Positions 7,692 through 14,216 of a stretch of 35,952 nucleotides of DNA are shown one piece after another. The notes beneath the pieces were generated by a model. That model was not told the origin of the DNA. It did not search any database and worked only from the letters and a program-made list of their open reading frames with translations. The position numbers and the translations under genes were made by a program. The stretch spans positions 1 to 35,952 of the forward strand of contig JAOPYG010000126.1 in assembly GCA_025964685.1 (NCBI GenBank). The letters run 5' to 3'. The DNA is from Actinoallomurus sp. GTDB lineage: Bacteria; Actinomycetota; Actinomycetes; Streptosporangiales; Streptosporangiaceae. Position 1 is the first letter of the stretch; every line of letters starts with the position of its first letter.

Positions 7692-8036
7692 ATGCTCGTC
7701 CTTGCCGCCGCGCTCATCCTGGTAGCACTCGGCATGTGGCTCTACTGCCTCTTCGAGGTGCTGTCGACCAGTGAGGGCGATGCCCGTCATCTGCCGAAGT
7801 TCGCCTGGTTCCTGATTGTGCTGGTCGGTTTCGACCTCGGCGCGATCGCCTGGATCGTGTTCGGACGCCGTCGCGGCTTCGTCACCGCCGACGTCACCGC
7901 GTGGCCACCGGAGTTCCTCCTGTCCGGTGACGGCGCGCACGAGGAGCCGGCCACCCCCGCGCCGCTGGGGCCCGACGACGATCCGGAATTCCTCCGCCAG
8001 CTCGATCGCCGGCTGCGGGGCGACGATCAGGACTGA
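7692..8036 (+). CDS. PLDc_N domain membrane protein
   Basis: A 114-aa membrane protein with two N-terminal transmembrane helices (about residues 1-20 and 34-56). The second carries the PLDc_N pattern LPKFAWFLIVLVGFDLGAIAWIVFGRRR. The cytosolic tail is acidic and Pro-rich, ending in FLRQLDRRLRGDDQD. The family is named after the N-terminus of cardiolipin-synthase-type phospholipases D, but this protein has no HKD catalytic domain, so it is probably not an enzyme. The ATG at 7692 was chosen over an upstream in-frame ATG because the hydrophobic helix starts there and a -10 box lies just before it. Confidence 0.82.
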   Translation: MLVLAAALILVALGMWLYCLFEVLSTSEGDARHLPKFAWFLIVLVGFDLGAIAWIVFGRRRGFVTADVTAWPPEFLLSGDGAHEEPATPAPLGPDDDPEFLRQLDRRLRGDDQD

Positions 8037-8062
8037 GCGGCGCCGGGGCCGGAACGCCGAAC

Positions 8063-8092
8063 GCCCCGGCGACGCGTACGCGTCGCCGGGGC
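8063..8092. terminator. Bidirectional terminator-like 30-bp palindrome
   Basis: A perfect 30-bp palindrome centred on GCGTACGC gives a stem of about 13 bp with arms beginning GCCCCGGCGACGC. It lies between two converging genes (PLDc_N and the L,D-transpeptidase) and probably terminates both. It lacks a T-run, as is common in high-GC actinobacteria. Confidence 0.7.
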
Positions 8093-8108
8093 ATGGTCTG
8101 TGCCCGAC

Positions 8109-9278
8109 TCAGTGCGGCAGCGCGCTGCCCTTCAGCCACTTGGACCAGGACAGCGTCCAGTAGGTCCAGCCGTTGCCCTGCTCGAGCTTGCGGTCGGTGC
8201 CGGTGACGTCCACGACGTCGCCGCGCTGGGCGATGTTGTAGAACCAGCGGGCGCCGGTCGGCGACGTACGCACGCAACCGTGGCTGATGTTGCTGTGGCC
8301 CAGGGCGTAGTACTCACCGGGGCTCTGGTGGACGTACTCGCCGCGGTCGCTGATCCGCACCGCCAGCGGGATGTCCTCCGCGTAGTAGCCGGGGTCGCCC
8401 TTCTTACGTCCGGGCGACACCATGTGCACCATCGGCGCCTTTTCCTTGGTCAGGTGGATGCCGCTGGTGGTGGTGTACTCCTGCGTGCCCCCCATGCCCA
8501 TGCTGATCGGGAACTTCTTCACGGTGCCGTCGTGATTGACCTTCATGGAGTGCGTCTTGCTGTTGGCGACGGTGATGTTCGACGCACCGATCTTGAAGGA
8601 CTTCGTGACGTCCGTGGTGCCGTAGACATCGCGCAGCCCGCGCACGCCGGCCATGTGGGCGGTGAAGGTGACGTCCTGGTGCGGCTGCCAGTACTTCTGG
8701 GTGCGGAAGACCACTCGCTGGTCCGACTCCCAGTGCCAGGCGCCGACGTCACCCTTGTCGGACTTGACCTCAAGCGCCTTCTCGACGTACGCGCGGTTGG
8801 CGATCGCCCGGTTGAAGGTCACGATGAGCGGCATGCCCACGCCGACCTTCTCGCCCGGCATCGGCGTCACGTCGATGATGGAGAACGTGTCCGTGGCCTT
8901 CTGCGCGGTGAACCGGCTCGTCGCGCTGGATGCCTTGCCCTGGTCGTTCTTGGCGGTGGCGTTGACGGCGTAGGCCGCGCCCGGCTTCAGCGTCCATGTG
9001 GACTTCCACTGCGTGTGGTCGGCGTTGAAGGCGCCTTGTACGGGTTTGCTGCCCTGGGCCGCGGTCACCTGATCGAGCTTGCCGCCCGCCGCGGCGACCG
9101 TGATGCCCTGGTCCGGCCGGGCCTTGCCGTTACCGTTCACCGGCGTGATCCGCACCTGCGCGTCAGGTGCGTTCGTGCCGTTCTTGCCGTTGGTGCCCGC
9201 CTCGCTGTTCGAGCACGCGCACGCACCTGCCAGCAGTACCGCCATGACCAGCGCGACCGCTGACCGCCTATTACTCAC
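8109..9278 (-). CDS. L,D-transpeptidase with Ig-like domains, probable lipoprotein
   Basis: A cell-wall crosslinking enzyme (389 aa) that forms 3-3 peptidoglycan bridges outside the membrane. The signal sequence is SAVALVMAVLLAGACACSN, with a lipobox-like LAGAC, so it is probably lipid-anchored. Two bacterial Ig-like domains follow (about residues 45-130 and 135-225), then the YkuD catalytic domain with SHGCVRTS. The catalytic Cys is about residue 335, and GIHLTK holds a conserved His. This is the layout of mycobacterial Ldt proteins. The start is a GTG at 9278 (SNRRSAVALV) behind GGGAGGAC; a longer in-frame reading overlaps ccsB and is a shadow. Confidence 0.92.
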   Translation of the reverse strand: MSNRRSAVALVMAVLLAGACACSNSEAGTNGKNGTNAPDAQVRITPVNGNGKARPDQGITVAAAGGKLDQVTAAQGSKPVQGAFNADHTQWKSTWTLKPGAAYAVNATAKNDQGKASSATSRFTAQKATDTFSIIDVTPMPGEKVGVGMPLIVTFNRAIANRAYVEKALEVKSDKGDVGAWHWESDQRVVFRTQKYWQPHQDVTFTAHMAGVRGLRDVYGTTDVTKSFKIGASNITVANSKTHSMKVNHDGTVKKFPISMGMGGTQEYTTTSGIHLTKEKAPMVHMVSPGRKKGDPGYYAEDIPLAVRISDRGEYVHQSPGEYYALGHSNISHGCVRTSPTGARWFYNIAQRGDVVDVTGTDRKLEQGNGWTYWTLSWSKWLKGSALPH

Positions 9279-9312
9279 CCGAGTCCTCCCAGCTTTGCCC
9301 ACAGCGGATGAG

Positions 9313-9327
9313 ACGCACCACGTGCGT
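9313..9327. promoter_or_regulatory. Inverted repeat upstream of the L,D-transpeptidase gene
   Basis: ACGCAC and GTGCGT form a perfect 6-bp inverted repeat around CAC, about 35 nt upstream of the gene start. It could be an operator or a small hairpin. No regulator is assigned. Confidence 0.3.
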
Positions 9328-9355
9328 AAATTGTTTGCCGGCAGAGGACCGGAAT

Positions 9356-10318
9356 TCACCCACCAGCGTACGAGTGCAACCCCGACACCAGGTAGTTGAT
9401 TCCAAAGAAGTTGAACAGCAGGCACGCGAACGCGATCAGCGAGACGAACGCGGCCTTCCGTCCCCGCCAGCCGACGGTGGCGCGAGCGTGCAGGTAGCAG
9501 GCGTAGCCGACCCAGGTGATGAACGACCAGGTCTCCTTGGGGTCCCAGCCCCAGTAGCGGCCCCACGCGGAGTCCGCCCAGATCGCACCGGCGATGATGG
9601 CGAAGGTCCAGATCGGGAACGCGAACATGATCGTACGGTGCGCCAGCGTGTCCAGTGCCGCGGCGCCGGGAACGCGGGACAGGACGCCGCCCTCCCGGGC
9701 GGGGACCCACGACTTCACCAGGTACAGGACGGTCGCGACGCCGGCCACCGTGAACGTCCCCGTGGCGGTCACCGCGGCCGTCACGTGGATGGCGATCCAG
9801 TACGAGTGGAGCGCGGGGCGGAGCGGGCCCGGGTCGTTGTAGAGCCAGATCGTGGCGATGCCGAGCGCGATCACGACGGCCACCATCAGGAACGGGCCGA
9901 GCCAGCTCACCTTGTGGCGCCACACCATGACGAGGTAGACCGTGACCGCGGCGAACGCGATCGCGGAGACGAACTCGTACATGTTGCCCCACGGCACGCG
10001 GTCCGCAGCCATGCCGCGAGTGATGATCTCCGCGCCGTGCAGCCCCCACGCGATGACGTTCATGAGGATCGCGAACCGGCTCCAGTCGATCCGGCGCCCG
10101 TCATCCGCGACGGTCTCCTCGGCGTCCGGAGCGTCGGAGGCGGCCTCCGGGCCACCGGCGCCGACCAGCACCCGCGCCTGCTCGGCGGGCACCTCGGTCT
10201 CGGCGCTGCGACGCGCGAACGCGATCTCGGCGGCGTACGCGACCATGGCCACGACGTAGACCAGCACGGCGCCGAGCATCAACTGGTTGCTCAGGTTCGC
10301 CAGATGGGTGTCGACCAT
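9356..10318 (-). CDS. ccsB: Cytochrome c biogenesis protein CcsB/ResC
   Basis: A polytopic membrane protein (320 aa) of system II cytochrome c maturation. With ResB it handles haem and attaches it to apocytochromes outside the membrane. The tryptophan-rich haem-handling (WWD-type) motif is WGRYWGWDPKETWSFITW in the last third. Conserved His lie in helices such as ALHSYWIAIHV and LAHRTIMF. An extended charged loop separates helix 1 from WGNMYEFVSAIAF. The start at ATG 10318 (MVDTHLANLSNQ) has GAGGAG at proper spacing. A GTG at 10327 overlaps the resB stop but sits on the ribosome-binding site. The gene is coupled to resB. Confidence 0.93.
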   Translation of the reverse strand: MVDTHLANLSNQLMLGAVLVYVVAMVAYAAEIAFARRSAETEVPAEQARVLVGAGGPEAASDAPDAEETVADDGRRIDWSRFAILMNVIAWGLHGAEIITRGMAADRVPWGNMYEFVSAIAFAAVTVYLVMVWRHKVSWLGPFLMVAVVIALGIATIWLYNDPGPLRPALHSYWIAIHVTAAVTATGTFTVAGVATVLYLVKSWVPAREGGVLSRVPGAAALDTLAHRTIMFAFPIWTFAIIAGAIWADSAWGRYWGWDPKETWSFITWVGYACYLHARATVGWRGRKAAFVSLIAFACLLFNFFGINYLVSGLHSYAGG

Positions 10319-10323
10319 GGTCG

Positions 10324-11907
10324 TCACTCCTCGTCAGGGGTTTGGGGAGCGGTCTTCGCGAGACGCTCGGCGATCGCGTCGAACTCCGGCGTCGCACCGC
10401 CGAGAGTCAGCCCGCCGACCTCGACCACCGTACGCCCGTCGTCGGTGGCCCGTGCACGGACCCACACCCTGCGGCGTCGCACGAGGAAGGAGGTGACGAT
10501 GCCGAGGATGGCGACGATGGCGGCGGCGAGCGCGGGCACCCGGCCGGGGTCGCGGTTGACCTGGAGGGTGACGTACTGCCGGTAGCCGTCGAAGGTGACC
10601 GAACCGGCGCCGCCGGGCAGCGTCTCGGTCTGGCCGGCGGCGAGGGGCTTGGTCTTGTTCCCCATGACCAGCGGCTTCAGCTTGGCGGTCTCGAGCTTGT
10701 ACACCGACTGCGGTGCGCCGTTGGACAGGCCGAGGTCGCCCTTGAAGGCGAAGAGCGCGACCTGGGGGTTCCACGCAGCGGGGAAGGCCGAGGTGACCTT
10801 GCCCTGGGCGTCGGGGACGGCGGTCGGCCAGAACAGCCCGATGAAGCCGAGCTGGTCCGGCTGGGCATCGGGGACCTTGATGACGCCCTCGGATGCGTAC
10901 GTCGCCTCGTTCATCGGCAGGAACGGCACCGCGCCCTGATAGGCGACCTGTCCCTTGCCGTCGCGGACGGTGAAGCGCGGCGCGTAGCCGTGGCCGAGCA
11001 GGTAGACCCGCGCGCCGTCGACGTTGAGCGGATGGTTGACCTGCAGGTCGTACGGGCGCACCGGCGCCTTGAGGTCCTTCTGGTAGCGGATCTTGGCGGC
11101 GAAGGAGATCGGCTGGCCCCGGTTGGGACCGTCGACGAGGTAACCGGCCTTGAACGAGTCGACCCAGACGGTGAACGGCGGCAGCTTCGAGGAGGAGAAG
11201 GCCCGGCCGCCCTTGAAGGCGTCGTAGGAGGTCAGCGTGTTGGAGAAGCCCTCACCCTCGGTCACCAGGACGTTGCCCTTGTAACCGAAGGCCGCGCCGG
11301 AGCCGACCGCGAACAACAGCACGAGCAGGGCCAGGTGGAAGACGAGATTGCCGGTCTCGCGCAGGTAGCCCTTTTCGGCCGCGATGTGATCGTCGTAGGT
11401 GTCGACCCGGAAGCGGCGCTCCTTGAGCACCGTGGCCGCCTCGGCCAGGACGTCCTCGGGCGTGGCGTCGGTCTCGTGCGACGCCGTCTGCGGCAGCCGG
11501 TCGAGGTTGCGCGGGGCCTTCGGCGGCCGGGACCGGATGTGCTGGAAGTGCTGCCAGGACCTCGGCAGCACGCAGCCGGCGAGGGAGATGAACAACAGGA
11601 TGTAGACGGCCGCGAACCACGGTGCCGCGAACACGTCGAACAGCGACAGCCGGTCCATCAACGGTGCGAGCGTCTTGTGGTCGTCGAAGAACTGGGTGAC
11701 CTTCTCCGGCGCGAGCGCGCGCTGCGGCAGGAACGACCCCGGCACCGTGCCGAGCCCGACCAGGAACAGCAGCACCAGGGCGGTCCGCATCGAGGTGAGC
11801 TGCCGCCATCCCCACCGGAGCCAGCCGACGACGCCGATGCCCACCGGCCGCTCACGCGGGGCCTGCGGGGAGGTCTGCGCTTCGGGGGCGTCCGTGCTCG
11901 CCGTCAT
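10324..11907 (-). CDS. resB: Cytochrome c biogenesis protein ResB
   Basis: A large membrane protein (527 aa) of system II cytochrome c maturation and partner of CcsB. The N-terminal helix is ALVLLFLVGLGTVPGSFLPQ, with the family VPGS motif. Further helices are near residues 95-115 and LVFHLALLVLLFAVGSGAAFGYKG, then a long extracytoplasmic domain, then a last helix AAAIVAILGIVTSFLVRRRR before a cytosolic tail. The ATG at 11907 lies in a short tandem repeat that also contains the ccdA stop. The gene is part of the minus-strand series gpm-resA-ccdA-resB-ccsB, the order known from mycobacteria (Rv0525-Rv0529). Confidence 0.94.
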   Translation of the reverse strand: MTASTDAPEAQTSPQAPRERPVGIGVVGWLRWGWRQLTSMRTALVLLFLVGLGTVPGSFLPQRALAPEKVTQFFDDHKTLAPLMDRLSLFDVFAAPWFAAVYILLFISLAGCVLPRSWQHFQHIRSRPPKAPRNLDRLPQTASHETDATPEDVLAEAATVLKERRFRVDTYDDHIAAEKGYLRETGNLVFHLALLVLLFAVGSGAAFGYKGNVLVTEGEGFSNTLTSYDAFKGGRAFSSSKLPPFTVWVDSFKAGYLVDGPNRGQPISFAAKIRYQKDLKAPVRPYDLQVNHPLNVDGARVYLLGHGYAPRFTVRDGKGQVAYQGAVPFLPMNEATYASEGVIKVPDAQPDQLGFIGLFWPTAVPDAQGKVTSAFPAAWNPQVALFAFKGDLGLSNGAPQSVYKLETAKLKPLVMGNKTKPLAAGQTETLPGGAGSVTFDGYRQYVTLQVNRDPGRVPALAAAIVAILGIVTSFLVRRRRVWVRARATDDGRTVVEVGGLTLGGATPEFDAIAERLAKTAPQTPDEE

Positions 11908-11933
11908 GAGATCACCGTCATCAGATCACCGTC
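11901..11933. repeat. 14-bp tandem repeat at the ccdA/resB junction
   Basis: On the minus strand the unit GACGGTGATCTGAT is followed at once by GACGGTGATCTCAT and then a partial GACGG. The repeat spans the ccdA stop and the resB start, so the second unit supplies the start region of resB. Confidence 0.6.
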
Positions 11934-12652
11934 GTGAAGCCGGATACCCAGCCTTGCATCTTGATCGTCAGGTCGGTCCAGGCGCCGGTGACCAGGAGAA
12001 ATCCGATCGCGACCAGCATTCCTCCGCCGACGCGCATCACGGCCTGGTAGTGCCGCTTGACGAATCCGAACGCGCCCAGGGCCCGGCGGTACGCCACCGC
12101 GGTGAACAGGAACGGCAGGCCCAGCCCCAGACAGTAGGCGAAGGACAGCAGCGCTCCCCGCGCGGCGCTCGCCTCGTTGTAGGCCATCGCCTGGACGGCC
12201 GCCAGCGTCGGCCCGATGCAGGGGGTCCAGCCGAGGCCGAACAGCATGCCCAGCAGCGGCGCGCCGGCGAGGCCCGCGGCCGGCAGGCGGCTCGACTTGA
12301 CCGTCCGCTGCAGGCCGGGGATGAACCCCATGAACCCCAGGCCAAGCAAGATCGTGACGGCCCCCAGCACCCGCGTGAGGACGGTCGTGTGCCGCTGCAC
12401 CAGCGCGCCGAAGCCGCCGAAGGCCAGCCCCGCGCTGACGAACACGACCGTGAACCCGAGCACGAACAGCGCCACGCCGAGCAGCAGCCGCCCCCGGCGC
12501 TGCATCGCCAGGTCGGCGCCGCTCATGCCGGTGACGTAGGACAGATAGCCGGGCACCAGGGGAAGCACGCACGGGGACAGGAACGACACGAGCCCGGCCG
12601 CCGCCGCGACCGGGAACGCCAGCACCAGCGAACCGCTCGTGACGGTGCTCAC
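11921..12652 (-). CDS. ccdA: Thiol-disulfide transporter CcdA
   Basis: A six-helix membrane protein (243 aa) that moves reducing equivalents from cytosolic thioredoxin to ResA-type proteins outside. The two redox Cys are in FLSPCVLPLVPGYLSY (helix 1) and LGWTPCIGPTLAA (helix 4), the two inverted halves typical of CcdA/DsbD beta domains. The start is a GTG at 12652 (STVTSGSL) behind GGAGGACAG. It lies 16 nt after resA and is followed by resB, so it works in cytochrome c maturation. Confidence 0.94.
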   Translation of the reverse strand: MSTVTSGSLVLAFPVAAAAGLVSFLSPCVLPLVPGYLSYVTGMSGADLAMQRRGRLLLGVALFVLGFTVVFVSAGLAFGGFGALVQRHTTVLTRVLGAVTILLGLGFMGFIPGLQRTVKSSRLPAAGLAGAPLLGMLFGLGWTPCIGPTLAAVQAMAYNEASAARGALLSFAYCLGLGLPFLFTAVAYRRALGAFGFVKRHYQAVMRVGGGMLVAIGFLLVTGAWTDLTIKMQGWVSGFTTVI

Positions 12653-12668
12653 CTGTCCTCCGTAGGGA

Positions 12669-13241
12669 TCACTTCTCGGCCGCGAGACGGGTGACGATGT
12701 CCTTCAGGGGGGTGTACGACACGCTGCCGATCGCCCGCGCCGCGACGTTGCCCTGGCGGTCGATGACGAGGGTGGACGGCACGGCGTTGGGCGGGATGCT
12801 GCGGAACGCCAGGGCGATCTGCCCCGCCTGGTCGTAGAAGCTGGGGTAGGTGATCTTGAAGGTGCGCAAGAACGCCTGCGCGTTGTCCTTGCCGTCCTTG
12901 ATGTCCACGCCGACGAACTGCACGCCGGAGGCCTTGGTCTCGTCGAAGACCTTCTGCATCGTCGGCGCCTCGGCGCGGCAGGGCGCGCACCACGACGCCC
13001 AGAAGTTCACCACGGTGACCTTGCCCCGGAAGTCGGCGAGGCGGAGCGTCTTGCCGTCGAGCGTGCTGCCCTGGACGGCGGGCGCCGGCTTGCGATCCTT
13101 GATCAGCTCACTGACGCCATTGCCCGCCACATAGCGCGAGTCGCCGCTGCCCGCGCCGCTCTGCACGGCCGATGCACCCGCGCAGCCCGCGAGGGCGCCG
13201 GCGAGGAGGATCAGAGCCGGCACGGTCAGCACAGGACGCAT
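12669..13241 (-). CDS. resA: ResA/TlpA-type thiol-disulfide oxidoreductase, lipoprotein
   Basis: A thioredoxin-fold protein (190 aa) that reduces the haem-binding CXXC of apocytochrome c outside the membrane. The lipoprotein signal is MRPVLTVPALILLAGALAGCAG with lipobox LAGC. The redox site is WASWCAPC (about residue 90), and the cis-Pro region is NAVPSTLVIDRQG. The ATG at 13241 was chosen because it begins the signal peptide and is preceded by AGGAG; the longer in-frame extension would destroy the signal. A GTA/TAG triplet run lies just upstream. It receives electrons from CcdA, encoded next. Confidence 0.93.
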   Translation of the reverse strand: MRPVLTVPALILLAGALAGCAGASAVQSGAGSGDSRYVAGNGVSELIKDRKPAPAVQGSTLDGKTLRLADFRGKVTVVNFWASWCAPCRAEAPTMQKVFDETKASGVQFVGVDIKDGKDNAQAFLRTFKITYPSFYDQAGQIALAFRSIPPNAVPSTLVIDRQGNVAARAIGSVSYTPLKDIVTRLAAEK

Positions 13242-13302
13242 CACGGGGAAACTCCTACTACTACTACAGGGCGTAGTACTTGGACCTATTGTGCCTGAGG
13301 GG

Positions 13303-13935
13303 TCAGGCGCCGGGGACATTGGGTCGGCGTGACATGGCACCTGCCGGCTCGGCGTAGTCCACCTTGACGATGCGGCCGTCGTCATAGGTGACGCTCGTGA
13401 CGCTGGCCAGGCCGCACTGGCGCCGGGCCGGGTTGTGCCACAGCCTGCGGCCTTCGATCTTGCGGCGGGTCACCCAGATGGGCAGCTGGTGGCTCACGCA
13501 CACCGCCTCGTGGCCGCTCGCGGCGTCACGGACGTCTGCCATCGCGGCCAGCATGCGGCGGGCGATGTCCTCGTAGGGCTCACCCCACGAGGGACGGAAG
13601 GGGTTCCACAGAAAGGGCCAGTGCTGGGGCCGGCGCAGCGAACCGTCACCGACGCCGAAGGTGTGGCCCTCGAAGTGGTTGCCGGCCTCGATCAGCCGCT
13701 CGTCGATGCCGACCGGCAGCCGGAGCGCCTCGGCGATCGGCTGGGCCGTCTCCTGCGCGCGCTCCATGGGCGAGGAGCACAGGACCGTGATGTCGCGGCC
13801 GGTGAGCCACTTGGCGACCGTCTCGGCCATCAGCCGTCCGTCGTCGCTGAGGTGGTAACCGGGCAGGCGTCCGTACAGAACGCCTTCGGGGTTGTGCACC
13901 TCACCGTGGCGCATCAGGTGGACGATCGTCTTCAT
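13303..13935 (-). CDS. Histidine phosphatase (phosphoglycerate mutase-like) protein
   Basis: A branch-1 histidine phosphatase (210 aa). The phospho-accepting His is in HLMRHGEVHNP (about residue 10), SSPMERAQETA is the second motif, and the distal His is in AVCVSHQLPIWVTRR. It is the equivalent of the mycobacterial gene just before the cytochrome c maturation genes (Rv0525), which is probably a phosphatase of unknown substrate rather than glycolytic mutase. The ATG at 13935 lies 9 nt after a -10-like TAGGCT. It starts the ccs transcription unit and follows the lanthipeptide terminator. Confidence 0.88.
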   Translation of the reverse strand: MKTIVHLMRHGEVHNPEGVLYGRLPGYHLSDDGRLMAETVAKWLTGRDITVLCSSPMERAQETAQPIAEALRLPVGIDERLIEAGNHFEGHTFGVGDGSLRRPQHWPFLWNPFRPSWGEPYEDIARRMLAAMADVRDAASGHEAVCVSHQLPIWVTRRKIEGRRLWHNPARRQCGLASVTSVTYDDGRIVKVDYAEPAGAMSRRPNVPGA

Positions 13936-13944
13936 AACCGCCTC

Positions 13945-13950
13945 AGCCTA
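13945..13950 (-). promoter_or_regulatory. -10 box for the histidine phosphatase-ccs operon
   Basis: The minus strand reads TAGGCT, ending 9 nt before the ATG at 13935. The mRNA would be leaderless or nearly so. The -35 is not obvious. Confidence 0.45.
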
Positions 13951-14021
13951 CCGGGACCGTGGCGGGCACGGACCGCGCGGGTGAAGGACTGGGCGTGCGT
14001 TCAGCGAGATTTGGCACAGGG

Positions 14022-14049
14022 CCGGGGCCGCCACGCGTGGCGGCCCCGG
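14022..14049. terminator. Terminator-like 28-bp palindrome downstream of the lanthipeptide precursor
   Basis: A perfect 28-bp palindrome with arms beginning CCGGGGCCGCCACG. It lies 20 nt beyond the precursor stop and before the histidine phosphatase promoter. It ends the lanthipeptide unit. The T-rich flank lies on the plus-strand side. Confidence 0.75.
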
Positions 14050-14068
14050 TTTCTTCTGTCAGGTCAGG

Positions 14069-14188
14069 TCAGCAGACGGTGGTCCAGGTCGGTACTCGGT
14101 CCACGGCGGCGGGGATGCACGGCGTGCGGTCCTCGGCCACGCTCTCCTCCGGCAGCCGCTGCAGTTCGTCCAGGTCGTGGGTGATCAT
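14069..14188 (-). CDS. Putative class IV lanthipeptide precursor
   Basis: A 39-aa peptide encoded 28 nt downstream of the lanthipeptide synthetase on the same strand, with a good AAGGAAG site before the ATG at 14188. The N-terminal part, MITHDLDELQRLPEES, is acidic and amphipathic and has the LQ and LPE features of class III/IV leader peptides. The C-terminal part carries the modifiable residues Thr22, Cys24, Thr34, Thr36, Thr37 and Cys39, ending TWTTVC. Two Cys allow at most two (methyl)lanthionine rings. The leader/core boundary is unknown, perhaps near Asp20-Arg21. A strong hairpin follows the stop. Identification is inferred from position, size and composition, since I know no close sequence relative. 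Confidence 0.75.
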   Translation of the reverse strand: MITHDLDELQRLPEESVAEDRTPCIPAAVDRVPTWTTVC

Positions 14189-14216
14189 CGGGCTTCCTTT
14201 CTGGGGTGGGACTCGA

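Noticed and set aside
8109-10049. Single 646-aa minus-strand reading covering the L,D-transpeptidase and part of ccsB
   Set aside because: The first 257 codons are an out-of-frame reading of ccsB; the true gene starts at GTG 9278 with a signal peptide and ribosome-binding site.
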